Assembly (NCBI RefSeq): GCF_030698175.1
Contig: NZ_JAUYNT010000010.1
Coordinates: forward strand, 140,319 to 204,318
DNA length: 64,000 bases
From: Pseudomonas sp.
GTDB lineage: Bacteria > Pseudomonadota > Gammaproteobacteria > Pseudomonadales > Pseudomonadaceae
Direction: 5' to 3'
The notes under the pieces were generated by a model, which saw only the letters and a program-made list of their open reading frames with translations, was not told the DNA's origin and made no database searches. The position numbers were made by a program, and so were the translations under genes. Position 1 is the stretch's first letter. The number at the start of each line of letters is the position of its first letter. Of this stretch, positions 9,980 to 18,107 are shown piece after piece.

Positions 9980-10507
9980 TTACTGATAGGTATCGGCCAG
10001 CGCAGTGACTTCTGCAGTGGGCACCTGGTTTAGCTCCAAGCCGATTAAAGCGTCCTTTGATTCTGTGCCGCCGAGCGGTGGTTTGGGAACTGCCTGCAGC
10101 TGAAAAACCCGCAGTTCTGCGACTATTCCTTGCTCTGGATCAGTAAAGCGGCTGCGATGCAGCAGCCAGCCACGGGCCGGCAGGTAATGCCAGCAGCCCG
10201 CTTGTGGCAACTGCAACTCTTGCAGCTCGCCGCAATAGTCACTGCTTTCCCAGCGCAGCAGCTGAAACGGGTTGCGCCGCAGCCAACTGGCATCCGCCGC
10301 CCTCCCTTGGGCCACTCGTTCGGCAGCCAAGGCGGTGAGGCTGGCCATCAGGTTTTCGCGGGTGGCGTCGACCGCCCGCGCCTCGCTGACCCGTAAAATT
10401 TTACTGCCCATGGCCCAGACCAAACCCAACGCAATCAGCCCGCACAGACCCCAGCCAAACAGCCGCGCACGGCGCACGGTGCGGCCGCTGTCGTAGTCGG
10501 CTTTCAT
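9980..10507 (-). CDS. mshF: MSHA biogenesis protein MshF
   Basis: Bitopic inner-membrane protein of 175 residues: basic N-terminus (VRRARL), one membrane segment (LFGWGLCGLIALGLVWAMG) and a periplasmic domain. The ATG at 10507 overlaps the mshG stop (ATGA). Function within the pilus machine is not well established; the assignment is by position between mshG and mshB and by size and topology. Confidence 0.75.
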   Translation of the reverse strand: MKADYDSGRTVRRARLFGWGLCGLIALGLVWAMGSKILRVSEARAVDATRENLMASLTALAAERVAQGRAADASWLRRNPFQLLRWESSDYCGELQELQLPQAGCWHYLPARGWLLHRSRFTDPEQGIVAELRVFQLQAVPKPPLGGTESKDALIGLELNQVPTAEVTALADTYQ

Positions 10508-11736
10508 CCGTGGCCCTTGGCCGCCGAGGCCAGTTCCCACATCGGCAAGAACACCCCGAGGGCAAGAATTAGCACCATGATGCCCATGGCCACGATCAAA
10601 ATCGGCTCAATAGCACTGGCCAGCTGGCCGAGGTCGTAATCGACCTCTTGCTCGTAAAAGTCTGCCACTTCGATAAACAGGTCATCGATGGCGCCGGTCT
10701 CTTCGCCGACGGCCATCATCTGCAGCACCAGTGGGGTAAACAAACCGCTGGCGGAGGCGCTGCGGGTCAGTGCTTCGCCGCGCTCAACGCCCTCACGCAT
10801 GCCCAGAATCGCCTGGCCGATGTACTTGTTGCCGACGCTGGCGCTGTTGATCGACAGGGTTTGCAGCAGCGGTACACCGGCCTTGTACATCATCGCGAAG
10901 GTACGGGTGAAACGGGCCAGGGCAATGCGCTCGAAGATGCCGCCGACTATCGGTAAGCGCAGTTTGATCTGGTCCCACTTCAGCGCGCCCGGCTCGGTCT
11001 CCAGCCACTTGAAAAAACCGTAGATGCCGCCACCCAGCAGCAAGGCCAGCAGCCACCAGAAGTCCTGGAAGAACTGCGAGGTACCGATCAGAAACCGGGT
11101 CGGCCACGGCAGTTGCGCGTGAAACTGGGCAAACACCTTGGCAAAAGCGGGGATCACAAACAGGTTAATCACCGTCATCGCCACGACCATGGCGCTGAGC
11201 ACGAACAAGGGATAGCGGGTGGCTTGTTTAATGCGCTTGCGGGTCTCGCGCTCCAGGTCCAGATAGCTGCCCAACTGGCGGAAAGCCTGGTCGAGTTGGC
11301 CGGTGTTTTCACCGACGCTGATCATGCTGACGAACAGGGTGCCGAACACTTTCGGGTGGGCGTTCAGGGCCACGGCCATGCTCACGCCGCCCTCCAGATC
11401 GCTGCGCACCTTTTGCAGCACCTCACGGAAATAACGGTTGCGATTAGACTCGCCCAGACCGGCAATCGCCCGAATGATCGGCACGCCGGCCTTGGCCAGG
11501 CTGTACATCTGCCGGCAGAAAATAATCAGCTCATCGAGATCGACTTTCTTGCTGCGCAGCATTTCATTGATGGCGGCAAATACGTCGGCATCGGCGCTGT
11601 CTTGCTGCTCGATGGTCAGCGGCGTCACGCTCTTGGCCAGTAACTCGGCGGCCACCGCATCGGCACTGTTGGCGTCGATAATGCCCGCCACCTTGCCGCC
11701 CTCGGCATTGCGCCCGCTGTAGCGAAAAGAGGCCAT
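10504..11736 (-). CDS. mshG: MSHA inner-membrane platform protein MshG (PilC/GspF family)
   Basis: Polytopic platform protein, 410 residues, which couples the cytoplasmic ATPases to pilin polymerisation. The two GspF repeats are visible: each has a FxRxLAxLxKAG-like start (FCRQMYSLAKAGVPI near residue 72; FTRTFAMMYKAGVPL near 276) and the loop GE.TGQLDQAF / GEETGAIDDLF. Membrane segments include YPLFVLSAMVVAMTVINLFV and the C-terminal LIVAMGIMVLILALGVFLPM. A palindromic repeat (11765-11839) lies between it and mshE. Confidence 0.93.
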   Translation of the reverse strand: MASFRYSGRNAEGGKVAGIIDANSADAVAAELLAKSVTPLTIEQQDSADADVFAAINEMLRSKKVDLDELIIFCRQMYSLAKAGVPIIRAIAGLGESNRNRYFREVLQKVRSDLEGGVSMAVALNAHPKVFGTLFVSMISVGENTGQLDQAFRQLGSYLDLERETRKRIKQATRYPLFVLSAMVVAMTVINLFVIPAFAKVFAQFHAQLPWPTRFLIGTSQFFQDFWWLLALLLGGGIYGFFKWLETEPGALKWDQIKLRLPIVGGIFERIALARFTRTFAMMYKAGVPLLQTLSINSASVGNKYIGQAILGMREGVERGEALTRSASASGLFTPLVLQMMAVGEETGAIDDLFIEVADFYEQEVDYDLGQLASAIEPILIVAMGIMVLILALGVFLPMWELASAAKGHG

Positions 11737-11764
11737 TAGCCAAGGCTCCGGCTAATAGGCAAAC

Positions 11765-11839
11765 GTAGGATGGGTTGAGCGCAGCGATACCCATCGTTTC
11801 GCGCATTGATGGGTATCGCTACGCTCAACCGCATCCTAC
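11765..11839. repeat. 75-bp near-perfect palindromic repeat between mshE and mshG
   Basis: Two 31-32 base arms (GTAGGATGGGTTGAGCG... and its inverse) flank a 12-base spacer. The same arm occurs at 8515 and 29506. As RNA it would form a long hairpin inside the msh polycistron. Confidence 0.9.
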
Positions 11840-11860
11840 AAAAACCAGCACAACGGCGAC

Positions 11861-13585
11861 TCACACCACCACCTCATCGGTCAGGGTGGCGCAGACTTTC
11901 AGCACTTCCTCGACGCTGGTCACCCCGGCCAGGGCGTAGTCCAGGGCGCAGGCGGCCAGTGGGCGGTAATGCGGGTTGGCCTTGGCGGCCTCGGCGAAGC
12001 CTTGCGGGTCGCTACGGCGCAGGGCGGCGACCATCGGCTCGTCCATCTCCAGCAACTCATAAACGCCGACGCGCCCGGAGTAGCCGCTGTTATGGCACTG
12101 GTGGCAACCGCTGCCACGCTTGAAGATGCGGCCGGCCAGTGAACTGCCATAGAGGTTTTCCAGCCAGGCCAGTTCGCGCGGCTCAGGCGAGTGCTCGCCC
12201 ATGCAGTTCTCGCAGACTTTACGCACCAAACGCTGAGCCAGTACGGCGTTCAGCGCGGTGGCCACCAGAAACGGCTCGGCGCCCATGTCGATCAGGCGCA
12301 TGGCCGAGGTCATGGCGTCATTGGTGTGCAAGGTCGAGAGCACCAGGTGGCCGGTAAGCGCGGCGCGCAGGCCGATTTCGGCAGTCTCCTGGTCACGCAT
12401 TTCGCCGACCAGCACGATGTCCGGGTCTTGCCGTAACGCGGCGCGCAGCACGCGGCCAAAGGTCAGGTCGATCTTGGTATTGACCTGCACCTGATTAACG
12501 CGCGGCAAGCGGTACTCCACCGGATCTTCGACGGTGATGATCTTTTTCTCCGGGCTGTTGAGCTCCGACAGCCCGGCATACAGGGTGGTGGTTTTACCCG
12601 AACCGGTCGGCCCGGTAACCAGCACCATGCCGAAGGGGCGGTGCAATAGCCGGCGAAAACGCACCAGCAAATCGGCCGGCATGCCGGTGCCGTCGAGCTG
12701 AAACATCGCGCCGCTTTGGTCGAGTAGCCGCATCACCACCGACTCGCCGAACTGCACCGGCATGGTCGAGACCCGCACATCGATATTGCGACCCTTGACC
12801 CGAATATTGAAGCGGCCGTCTTGCGGCAGGCGTTTCTCGGAAATATCCAGACCGGACATGATTTTCAGGCGCATCACCAGCGCCGAGGCGATGCGATGCT
12901 CCTTCATCACCTGCTCGCTAAGCACGCCGTCGATGCGCTGACGAATGCGCACCAAGCCCTCATCGGGTTCGATATGGATGTCCGAGGCTTTCATCTGCAC
13001 CGCTTCTTCAAACAGCGTTTGCAGCAGGCGCACCACCGGCGCCTCGGTATTGCTGTCGGCACCGAGCTTGGACAGGTCGAAGTCGCTTTCCTGCAGATCG
13101 CCTTCCAGCTCGCCGGCAATCGAGGCGATTTCGCTGGTGCGCCGGTACACGGTGTCCAAGGTCGCCAGCAACTCGGCCTCACGCACCACCGCAGGTGACA
13201 CGCGGGTTTTCAGCAGCCGCTCCATCTCATCGAGGGCAAACAGGTCGAGCGGATCGGACATGCCGACCAGCAAACCGCCGCCTTCACGGGTCAGGATAAT
13301 CGCGCGAAAACGCCGAGCCATGGCTTCCGGTAGCAACTGCACCAGCGGGTTATCGAACTTGAAGTGGCGCAGTTCGATAAAGGGGATTTTCATCTGCTCG
13401 GACAAGGCCGTGAGCAGCTTAGCCTCGGCGACAAAGCCCAGATCGATCACCGCGCGACCGAGCTTGGAGCCGCTGCGTTTTTGCTCTTGCAGGGCCAGTT
13501 GCAGCTGAGTGTCGGTGAGCAAGCCGGCTTGAATCAGCAAATCACCGAGGCGAATTTTGCGCTGGCGCGGATCGTCCTGACTCAT
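11861..13585 (-). CDS. mshE: MSHA extension ATPase MshE with c-di-GMP-binding N-domain
   Basis: Hexameric ATPase that powers pilus extension, 574 residues from the ATG at 13585 (AAGGAG five bases upstream). The N-terminus has the two 24-residue MshEN motifs that bind c-di-GMP: RLGDLLIQAGLLTD...LALQEQ and KLGRAVIDLGFVAE...LTALSEQ. The ATPase domain has Walker A GPTGSGKTTT, Walker B LVGEMRDQETAEIG and a four-cysteine zinc site (CENC, CHQC). c-di-GMP probably sets pilus activity after translation. The start region is a near-duplicate of bases around the mshN stop (see 13577-13688). Confidence 0.95.
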   Translation of the reverse strand: MSQDDPRQRKIRLGDLLIQAGLLTDTQLQLALQEQKRSGSKLGRAVIDLGFVAEAKLLTALSEQMKIPFIELRHFKFDNPLVQLLPEAMARRFRAIILTREGGGLLVGMSDPLDLFALDEMERLLKTRVSPAVVREAELLATLDTVYRRTSEIASIAGELEGDLQESDFDLSKLGADSNTEAPVVRLLQTLFEEAVQMKASDIHIEPDEGLVRIRQRIDGVLSEQVMKEHRIASALVMRLKIMSGLDISEKRLPQDGRFNIRVKGRNIDVRVSTMPVQFGESVVMRLLDQSGAMFQLDGTGMPADLLVRFRRLLHRPFGMVLVTGPTGSGKTTTLYAGLSELNSPEKKIITVEDPVEYRLPRVNQVQVNTKIDLTFGRVLRAALRQDPDIVLVGEMRDQETAEIGLRAALTGHLVLSTLHTNDAMTSAMRLIDMGAEPFLVATALNAVLAQRLVRKVCENCMGEHSPEPRELAWLENLYGSSLAGRIFKRGSGCHQCHNSGYSGRVGVYELLEMDEPMVAALRRSDPQGFAEAAKANPHYRPLAACALDYALAGVTSVEEVLKVCATLTDEVVV

Positions 13586-13688
13586 GGCCACTCCTTCAAG
13601 GGCGTCGCGCGCTCAACCGTCTTGGTGGCCAAGCTGCGCGTTGACCACCCTACGAACCCACTCTGACTCATAGGGACTCCTTCAGGGC
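13577..13688. repeat. Repeat insertion flanked by a ~22-bp duplication of the mshE start region
   Basis: CTGACTCAT-N4-ACTCCTTCA occurs at 13577 and again at 13663, 86 bp apart. Between them is a partly palindromic segment (13603-13654) ending in the family word CACCCTAC, with an inner stem CTTGG-TGG-CCAAG. The flanks are consistent with a target duplication or a duplication accompanying insertion. Confidence 0.7.
13582..13671 (-). CDS. 29-codon reading frame coupling mshN to mshE
   Basis: Small frame starting at the ATG that overlaps the mshN stop (ATGA, 13668-13671) and ending at a TGA that overlaps the mshE ATG (ATGA, 13582-13585). It begins MSQSG, near-identical to the MshE start MSQDD, and most of it is read from a palindromic repeat. 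It looks like the original mshE start, displaced by an insertion but kept as a coupling bridge. A conserved peptide function is not implied. Confidence 0.5.
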   Translation of the reverse strand: MSQSGFVGWSTRSLATKTVERATPLKEWP

Positions 13689-15086
13689 CGTGGCCCGCTC
13701 AGCCGCAAAGCTGCGTGAGCTGGCATCCAAGCCTTGGCCTTCAAGGGCCAAGCTGTAGTGTTTAGCGGCGTCGCCTGGGCGTTCGAGTTGCTCCAGCGCA
13801 ATCGCCAGACCCAGCTGCCAAGTGGCCTGGGAGGGTCGCCCGTTAACCAGCTGCTGATAGAGCGCGGCGCTTTGCGGCCATTGCTGGGTTTGCTGATAAC
13901 TGGCGGCCAGCAAGGCGTGGTAGCCCGGCTCTGTGGCCAGCGGCGGCGAATTTTGCTGCAGGGTCGCCACCGCCGCCGGCATAGCGCCGGTTTGTAATTG
14001 GGCGCGCGCCAGCAACATGCGCAGCTCGCTGTCGCGTGGATTAGCCTGCAGCTGCGCCGGCAACCAACTGAGCAGTTGCGCCGGCTGACCATTGGCCAGA
14101 TACGCCTGGGCGAGCAAGCGCGCGACCTCGCTATTACTGCTTGGGCGGCGATGCAAAGCCTCTAGCTGGGCAATCGCACTCGGGTAATTTTGCTCAAGCA
14201 GCGCCTGCCGGGCCTGGCTCAAGGCGTCCGGTTGGTGGCTGGTGATCTGCACCTGGGGCGGGCCTGTCGGGGCTGCGGTAATCGGCTGCGGGCGGACCGG
14301 AACTGCAGCAGGCACAGGCGCTTCGCTATTCGTCGCCGGCACCGGGCGAGTGCTCCAATCGGGCAACTCAGGCTCGGCGGCAACTGCGGTGCTGGCCGCT
14401 GGAAACTCTTCAACTGCGCCGACATTGGCCGCTGGAGCGTTCTGCAGCGGCACTTCCAGCCACAGCAGCCAGCGATCACCGGCCGCCTCCAGGCGATCGT
14501 GCACTTGCAGCTGATCGCCCAAACCGACCAGCAACACCTGCACCCCGCCACCGCGTGCCTCGACCCGCCACGACAAGCTGCGGCCGGCGCCTTGCACCCG
14601 ACCCTGATGCGGCTCACCGCGCAGCTGTACGCCCGGTAAAAACAGGCTCACCGCACCATTCTCTTCGGTGCGCTGGTAGGCCACCGAGCTGTCCAGCAAC
14701 AACTGCAGCAGCAAGCGCTGACCATCATTTTGCGGCAATACATCCAGCAACTGCGGCAACGGCGCGGCGGCAACGGCCACCACTGGCGGTGTTACCGGTG
14801 CCGGCGTTATCGGTGCAGGCTCAGGCACTGCGGCTGGCACCTGGTGTTGCGCGGCGAACGGCGACACGGGGTCGCCATTCACCACTCGGCCAATCATCAA
14901 ACCGACCATGATGGCCAACAGCATGACCGCGCCAAACCAAATCGAGCCACGGCGCAGCACCTCGATTTTATCGCGGCGCGCCGCCGCCTCCTCGTTGACC
15001 GGCTGCAAGGCATCGCGCAGCGGCCATTCACCCGGCGCGGCGCGGCGGGCATCCAGATCGCGCAGCAGGTCATTGACCAGGCTCAT
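13668..15086 (-). CDS. mshN: MSHA biogenesis protein MshN (TPR)
   Basis: 472-residue inner-membrane protein with a periplasmic tetratricopeptide region. Start at 15086 (MSLVNDLLRDLDARR) overlaps the mshM stop (ATGA). One membrane segment (IWFGAVMLLAIMVGLMIG, about residues 48-67), a Pro/Ala-rich linker, then TPR-like helices from about residue 290 to the end (ALLEQNYPSAIAQLEALHRR and following). TPR proteins of this kind assist secretin or platform assembly. The original mshE start overlapped its stop. Confidence 0.87.
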   Translation of the reverse strand: MSLVNDLLRDLDARRAAPGEWPLRDALQPVNEEAAARRDKIEVLRRGSIWFGAVMLLAIMVGLMIGRVVNGDPVSPFAAQHQVPAAVPEPAPITPAPVTPPVVAVAAAPLPQLLDVLPQNDGQRLLLQLLLDSSVAYQRTEENGAVSLFLPGVQLRGEPHQGRVQGAGRSLSWRVEARGGGVQVLLVGLGDQLQVHDRLEAAGDRWLLWLEVPLQNAPAANVGAVEEFPAASTAVAAEPELPDWSTRPVPATNSEAPVPAAVPVRPQPITAAPTGPPQVQITSHQPDALSQARQALLEQNYPSAIAQLEALHRRPSSNSEVARLLAQAYLANGQPAQLLSWLPAQLQANPRDSELRMLLARAQLQTGAMPAAVATLQQNSPPLATEPGYHALLAASYQQTQQWPQSAALYQQLVNGRPSQATWQLGLAIALEQLERPGDAAKHYSLALEGQGLDASSRSFAAERATALKESL

Positions 15087-16009
15087 AACCAAACCTCCCG
15101 CAAGCTCTGCAGCCAGGGCCAGGTGCTGACCAGCAGCACCGAGCACACGCCGGCCGCCAAACTCCACGCCAGCCAACGCGGCACGCGGCACGCGGCCTGC
15201 ACTCCATCGGTATCGGCCAGCGCGCGGCGCACCTGGGCGGCGCCGACTTGCCGGCGGCCCTCGCCGTAGGTGGCCATCAGGGCTTTGTTGCCAAGAATAT
15301 TCAGCAAGCGCGGAATCCCGCCGCTGCCACGCACCAACAAACGCACCGCCGCATTGCTGAATAACGGCTCACCACGGTAACCGGCAACACTCAGACGCTC
15401 CTGCAGATAACGGCCGGTGTCGGTGACATCCAGCGGGCGCAAACGATAAGAAAAGGTAATCCGCTGCAACAGTTGGCGAAACTCATGGCGGGCCAGAGTG
15501 GCATCCAACTCCGGCTGGCCGAACAACACCACTTGCAGCAATTTGTTCTGCTCGGTTTCCAGATTGGTCAGCAAGCGCAACGCTTCGAGGGTTTTATCCG
15601 GGAGCGCTTGGGCCTCATCAATCAGCAGCACTGTGCTTTTACCCTGCGCTGCCAACTCGATCAGGCGATGGTGCAGGGCATCCAGCAGGCTCATGGCGTC
15701 GTGGCTTTCGACATCGGCAATCCGTAGCTCACGGGCCAGCGCTTGGCGCAAATCCAACGGCGACAAACAGGGATTGGGCAAGTAAGCCAGCTGGTACTTT
15801 TCTGTATCCAGCAAGTTCAGCAGTGCGCGACAGAGCAAGGTTTTGCCGGTGCCGACTTCGCCAGTCACCTTGATAAACCCCTCGCCTTCGGCCAGCGCCA
15901 CCCGCAGCAGATTCAGGCAGGCCTGATAGGGCGCCAGCTGCACCAAAAACTCGGTGTTGGGCGTCAGCGCGAAAGGCTTGGCGCGCAGCCCAAAAAATGC
16001 CTGATACAT
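15083..16009 (-). CDS. mshM: MSHA biogenesis ATPase MshM (ExeA/GspA type)
   Basis: AAA+ ATPase of 308 residues related to ExeA/GspA, proteins that help the secretin cross the peptidoglycan. Walker A GEVGTGKT (about residue 50), Walker B VLLIDEAQALP, sensor region near LLNILGNKALMA, and a C-terminal membrane segment (WLAWSLAAGVCSVLLVSTWPW). It starts three bases after the mshL stop. Confidence 0.92.
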   Translation of the reverse strand: MYQAFFGLRAKPFALTPNTEFLVQLAPYQACLNLLRVALAEGEGFIKVTGEVGTGKTLLCRALLNLLDTEKYQLAYLPNPCLSPLDLRQALARELRIADVESHDAMSLLDALHHRLIELAAQGKSTVLLIDEAQALPDKTLEALRLLTNLETEQNKLLQVVLFGQPELDATLARHEFRQLLQRITFSYRLRPLDVTDTGRYLQERLSVAGYRGEPLFSNAAVRLLVRGSGGIPRLLNILGNKALMATYGEGRRQVGAAQVRRALADTDGVQAACRVPRWLAWSLAAGVCSVLLVSTWPWLQSLREVWL

Positions 16010-16012
16010 GCG

Positions 16013-17641
16013 CTATCTCAACTCTTTAAAGGCTTCGGCGCTTTTTTGGATCTCATTTAGCCAGGTGTCGTCACTGATCACCTGAGGGCGCATCAGAATC
16101 ACCAACTCGCTCTTGCCGAGGTTCTTGCGCTGCTGCTGAAACAACCAACCCAACAGCGGCACCTTCGACAACCAGGGCACATCGGCATCGACGTTTTCGT
16201 TGTCGTTCTGCAGCAGGCCGCCGATTACCACCACCTGGCCACTGCGGGCGCGGACGATGGAGTCGGACTGGCGCGAAGTGGTGCGCGCGGTCGGCAGGTT
16301 GAGGGTGCCAAAGGTATCGCCGAGATTGATCTCAGTATCGTCGGCGGTAACCTTGCTCACCGACGGCCGCACATGCAGGGTCACGTCGCCGCGGCCATCA
16401 ATTTGTGGAGTCACATCCAGCGAGATGCCGGAGAAAAACGGCGTCAGGGTAATGTCCGGCGTCGAGGCACCGTCGCCGTTAGTGCTGGTGGTGGTGCTGG
16501 CCGACACGTCGGTGACGAAGTACTCGTCGGTGCCGACCTTGATCACCGCTTTTTGGTTATTCAGGGTCGAGATCCGTGGGGTCGAGAGCACCCGCACATC
16601 ACCTTGGGTCTCGAGTAATTGCAGCGTGCCGCTGAAGTCACCCATGGTCACCGCCGCACTGAACACCCCGCCGATGGTTTGCGCCCCCGTTAGCGCCGCA
16701 CCGGCGACCTTGGTGCTGCCATCGCTACCCAGTTGTTCCCAGTCCACCCCGGCCTGAAAACGGTCAAACAGATTCACTTCGAGGATCTTGGTTTCTAGAA
16801 TCACTTGCCGCTGCAGGTTGGTGTGGGCCTGCCTTAGAAAACCCTCAACGCTTTGTTGATCCGCCGCCGAGGCGCGCACCACCATCAAACCGGCCTGGGG
16901 GTTGACCACCACCTTATTACCCTCCTCGCTGCCAACGATCATGCTCACCACCGTATTCACTTCCTTCCAGAAGTCGACATTGCTGGTGGTAATCAGCTGG
17001 CTGGCCGGCCGGGTGCTCGAGGTGGTGCTGGTGGTGGTCGCGCCATTGCTGCTGTCACTGTTGTCGCTGGTATTGACCTGGCCGGAGCTGACTTCGGTGT
17101 CGGTAACGCCCTGACGCTGCAGATTCAGGTAGTTGATGTTGTAGGTGCGGGTAATCGCCTGGTTGGGGAAAATCTGATAGCCGTAGCTGGTGCGACCAAA
17201 GTCATAGCCGTAGCTGTCACGCACCGCCGCCAAGACCTCTTCCAGGGTGACATTGCGCAGGCTGAAGGTGATGTTGCCGGTCACCTCGGGGTGCACCACG
17301 ATGTTTTGCCCGGCGCCATTCATCAGGCTCAGAAAGAACTCGTTGGCCGGCATGTCTTTGGCCGCCACATCGAAGCGCGGCCCGCTGCGGGCCATGGCCG
17401 TCTGCAGCATAGGTGCCTGCGCTAACGGCGAAAGCAGCGCCGCCTGCACCGCCAAGGGCGGGGCGACCTTGGCGCGGCTTTGCGCCAAACTCTCAGCCAG
17501 CAGTTTGTTGCTTTGCTCATAGAGTTGCTGGTCGCCATCCTTAAAGGTCTGACAGGCCGCCAGCAGGCTCAGCGCCGTCAGCAGCGCGAGGCGCGATTGG
17601 CGATGCAGCAGACGAAAACGAAAAGCAGATTTTGGCAGCAT
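16013..17641 (-). CDS. mshL: MSHA outer-membrane secretin MshL
   Basis: Secretin forming the outer-membrane channel of the pilus, 542 residues. A lipoprotein signal ends LSLLAAC, so it should be lipidated. The N-terminal half holds STN/N-type domains (NEFFLSLMNGAGQNIVVHPE) and a Ser/Thr-rich loop (SSNGATTTSTTSSTRP). The C-terminal secretin signature includes VVIGGLLQNDNENVDADVPW and PLLGWLF. Starts four bases after mshK. Confidence 0.94.
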   Translation of the reverse strand: MLPKSAFRFRLLHRQSRLALLTALSLLAACQTFKDGDQQLYEQSNKLLAESLAQSRAKVAPPLAVQAALLSPLAQAPMLQTAMARSGPRFDVAAKDMPANEFFLSLMNGAGQNIVVHPEVTGNITFSLRNVTLEEVLAAVRDSYGYDFGRTSYGYQIFPNQAITRTYNINYLNLQRQGVTDTEVSSGQVNTSDNSDSSNGATTTSTTSSTRPASQLITTSNVDFWKEVNTVVSMIVGSEEGNKVVVNPQAGLMVVRASAADQQSVEGFLRQAHTNLQRQVILETKILEVNLFDRFQAGVDWEQLGSDGSTKVAGAALTGAQTIGGVFSAAVTMGDFSGTLQLLETQGDVRVLSTPRISTLNNQKAVIKVGTDEYFVTDVSASTTTSTNGDGASTPDITLTPFFSGISLDVTPQIDGRGDVTLHVRPSVSKVTADDTEINLGDTFGTLNLPTARTTSRQSDSIVRARSGQVVVIGGLLQNDNENVDADVPWLSKVPLLGWLFQQQRKNLGKSELVILMRPQVISDDTWLNEIQKSAEAFKELR

Positions 17642-17645
17642 GGCG

Positions 17646-18107
17646 TTATCGACTCGGTTTCAGTATGGGTTCGACCAGACGCAAGACCTGTTGCTGGCCT
17701 TGGCGCTCAAGCACGACAGAGTGTGGGTAAATCGCCAGCAGCTTGGCGCCGCCTAATTCGTCGCCAACCTGCAGTAACTGGCCATTAATTACCGCCTGCG
17801 ACTGCCGCCCACCGCGCACTATCGACTGCAGCACCAAGGCGGTTTCGGCCGTGCCGGCGGTTGCCGCAGTGGCAGCCGAAGCTGCCGGCTGAGTGGGGTC
17901 GAGGGCGGCATTGGCATGGCTGCAAAGGCCAATTAACAGCACCAGATAAGCGGATCGAACAGGCTGTTGAAAAATGTAGCGAGCGAAGGTTAGACAAGGC
18001 GAAATCCGCCGAAAAAGCGCAGTGTACAAGCCGTACATGAGCATTTTGAGGCGGATTTCAACGCCGTATAACCGAGCGCAGTAATTTTTCAGCGGCCTGT
18101 TAAACAC
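17646..18107 (-). CDS. mshK: MSHA biogenesis protein MshK with 48 repeat-encoded residues
   Basis: Small periplasmic protein of the pilus alignment complex (PilP/GspC-like HR motif: LVLQSIVRGGRQSQAVINGQ, then VGDEL and VVLERQGQQQVL). The frame begins at a GTG (18107) overlapping the mshJ stop. Codons 3-50 are exactly the 144-bp repeat at 17958-18101. After them comes a signal-like core SAYLVLLIGLCSHANA and the mature protein (~85 residues). Either the protein carries a 50-residue extension ahead of its signal, or translation re-starts downstream (an in-frame GTG lies in the core). Confidence 0.8.
   Translation of the reverse strand: MFNRPLKNYCARLYGVEIRLKMLMYGLYTALFRRISPCLTFARYIFQQPVRSAYLVLLIGLCSHANAALDPTQPAASAATAATAGTAETALVLQSIVRGGRQSQAVINGQLLQVGDELGGAKLLAIYPHSVVLERQGQQQVLRLVEPILKPSR
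17958..18101. repeat. 144-bp inverted-repeat element, copy 1 (in mshK)
   Basis: Ends AACAGGC(T/C)GTTGAAAAAT are inverted at the two sides. The element aligns without gaps to the one at 42375-42518 (this plus strand against that minus strand). Internal stems pair at element positions 31-35/112-116, 45-53/93-101 and 66-70/76-80. Length 144 is a multiple of three, keeping mshK in frame. I recall similar ends in intergenic regions of other pseudomonads but cannot name the family. Confidence 0.9.
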
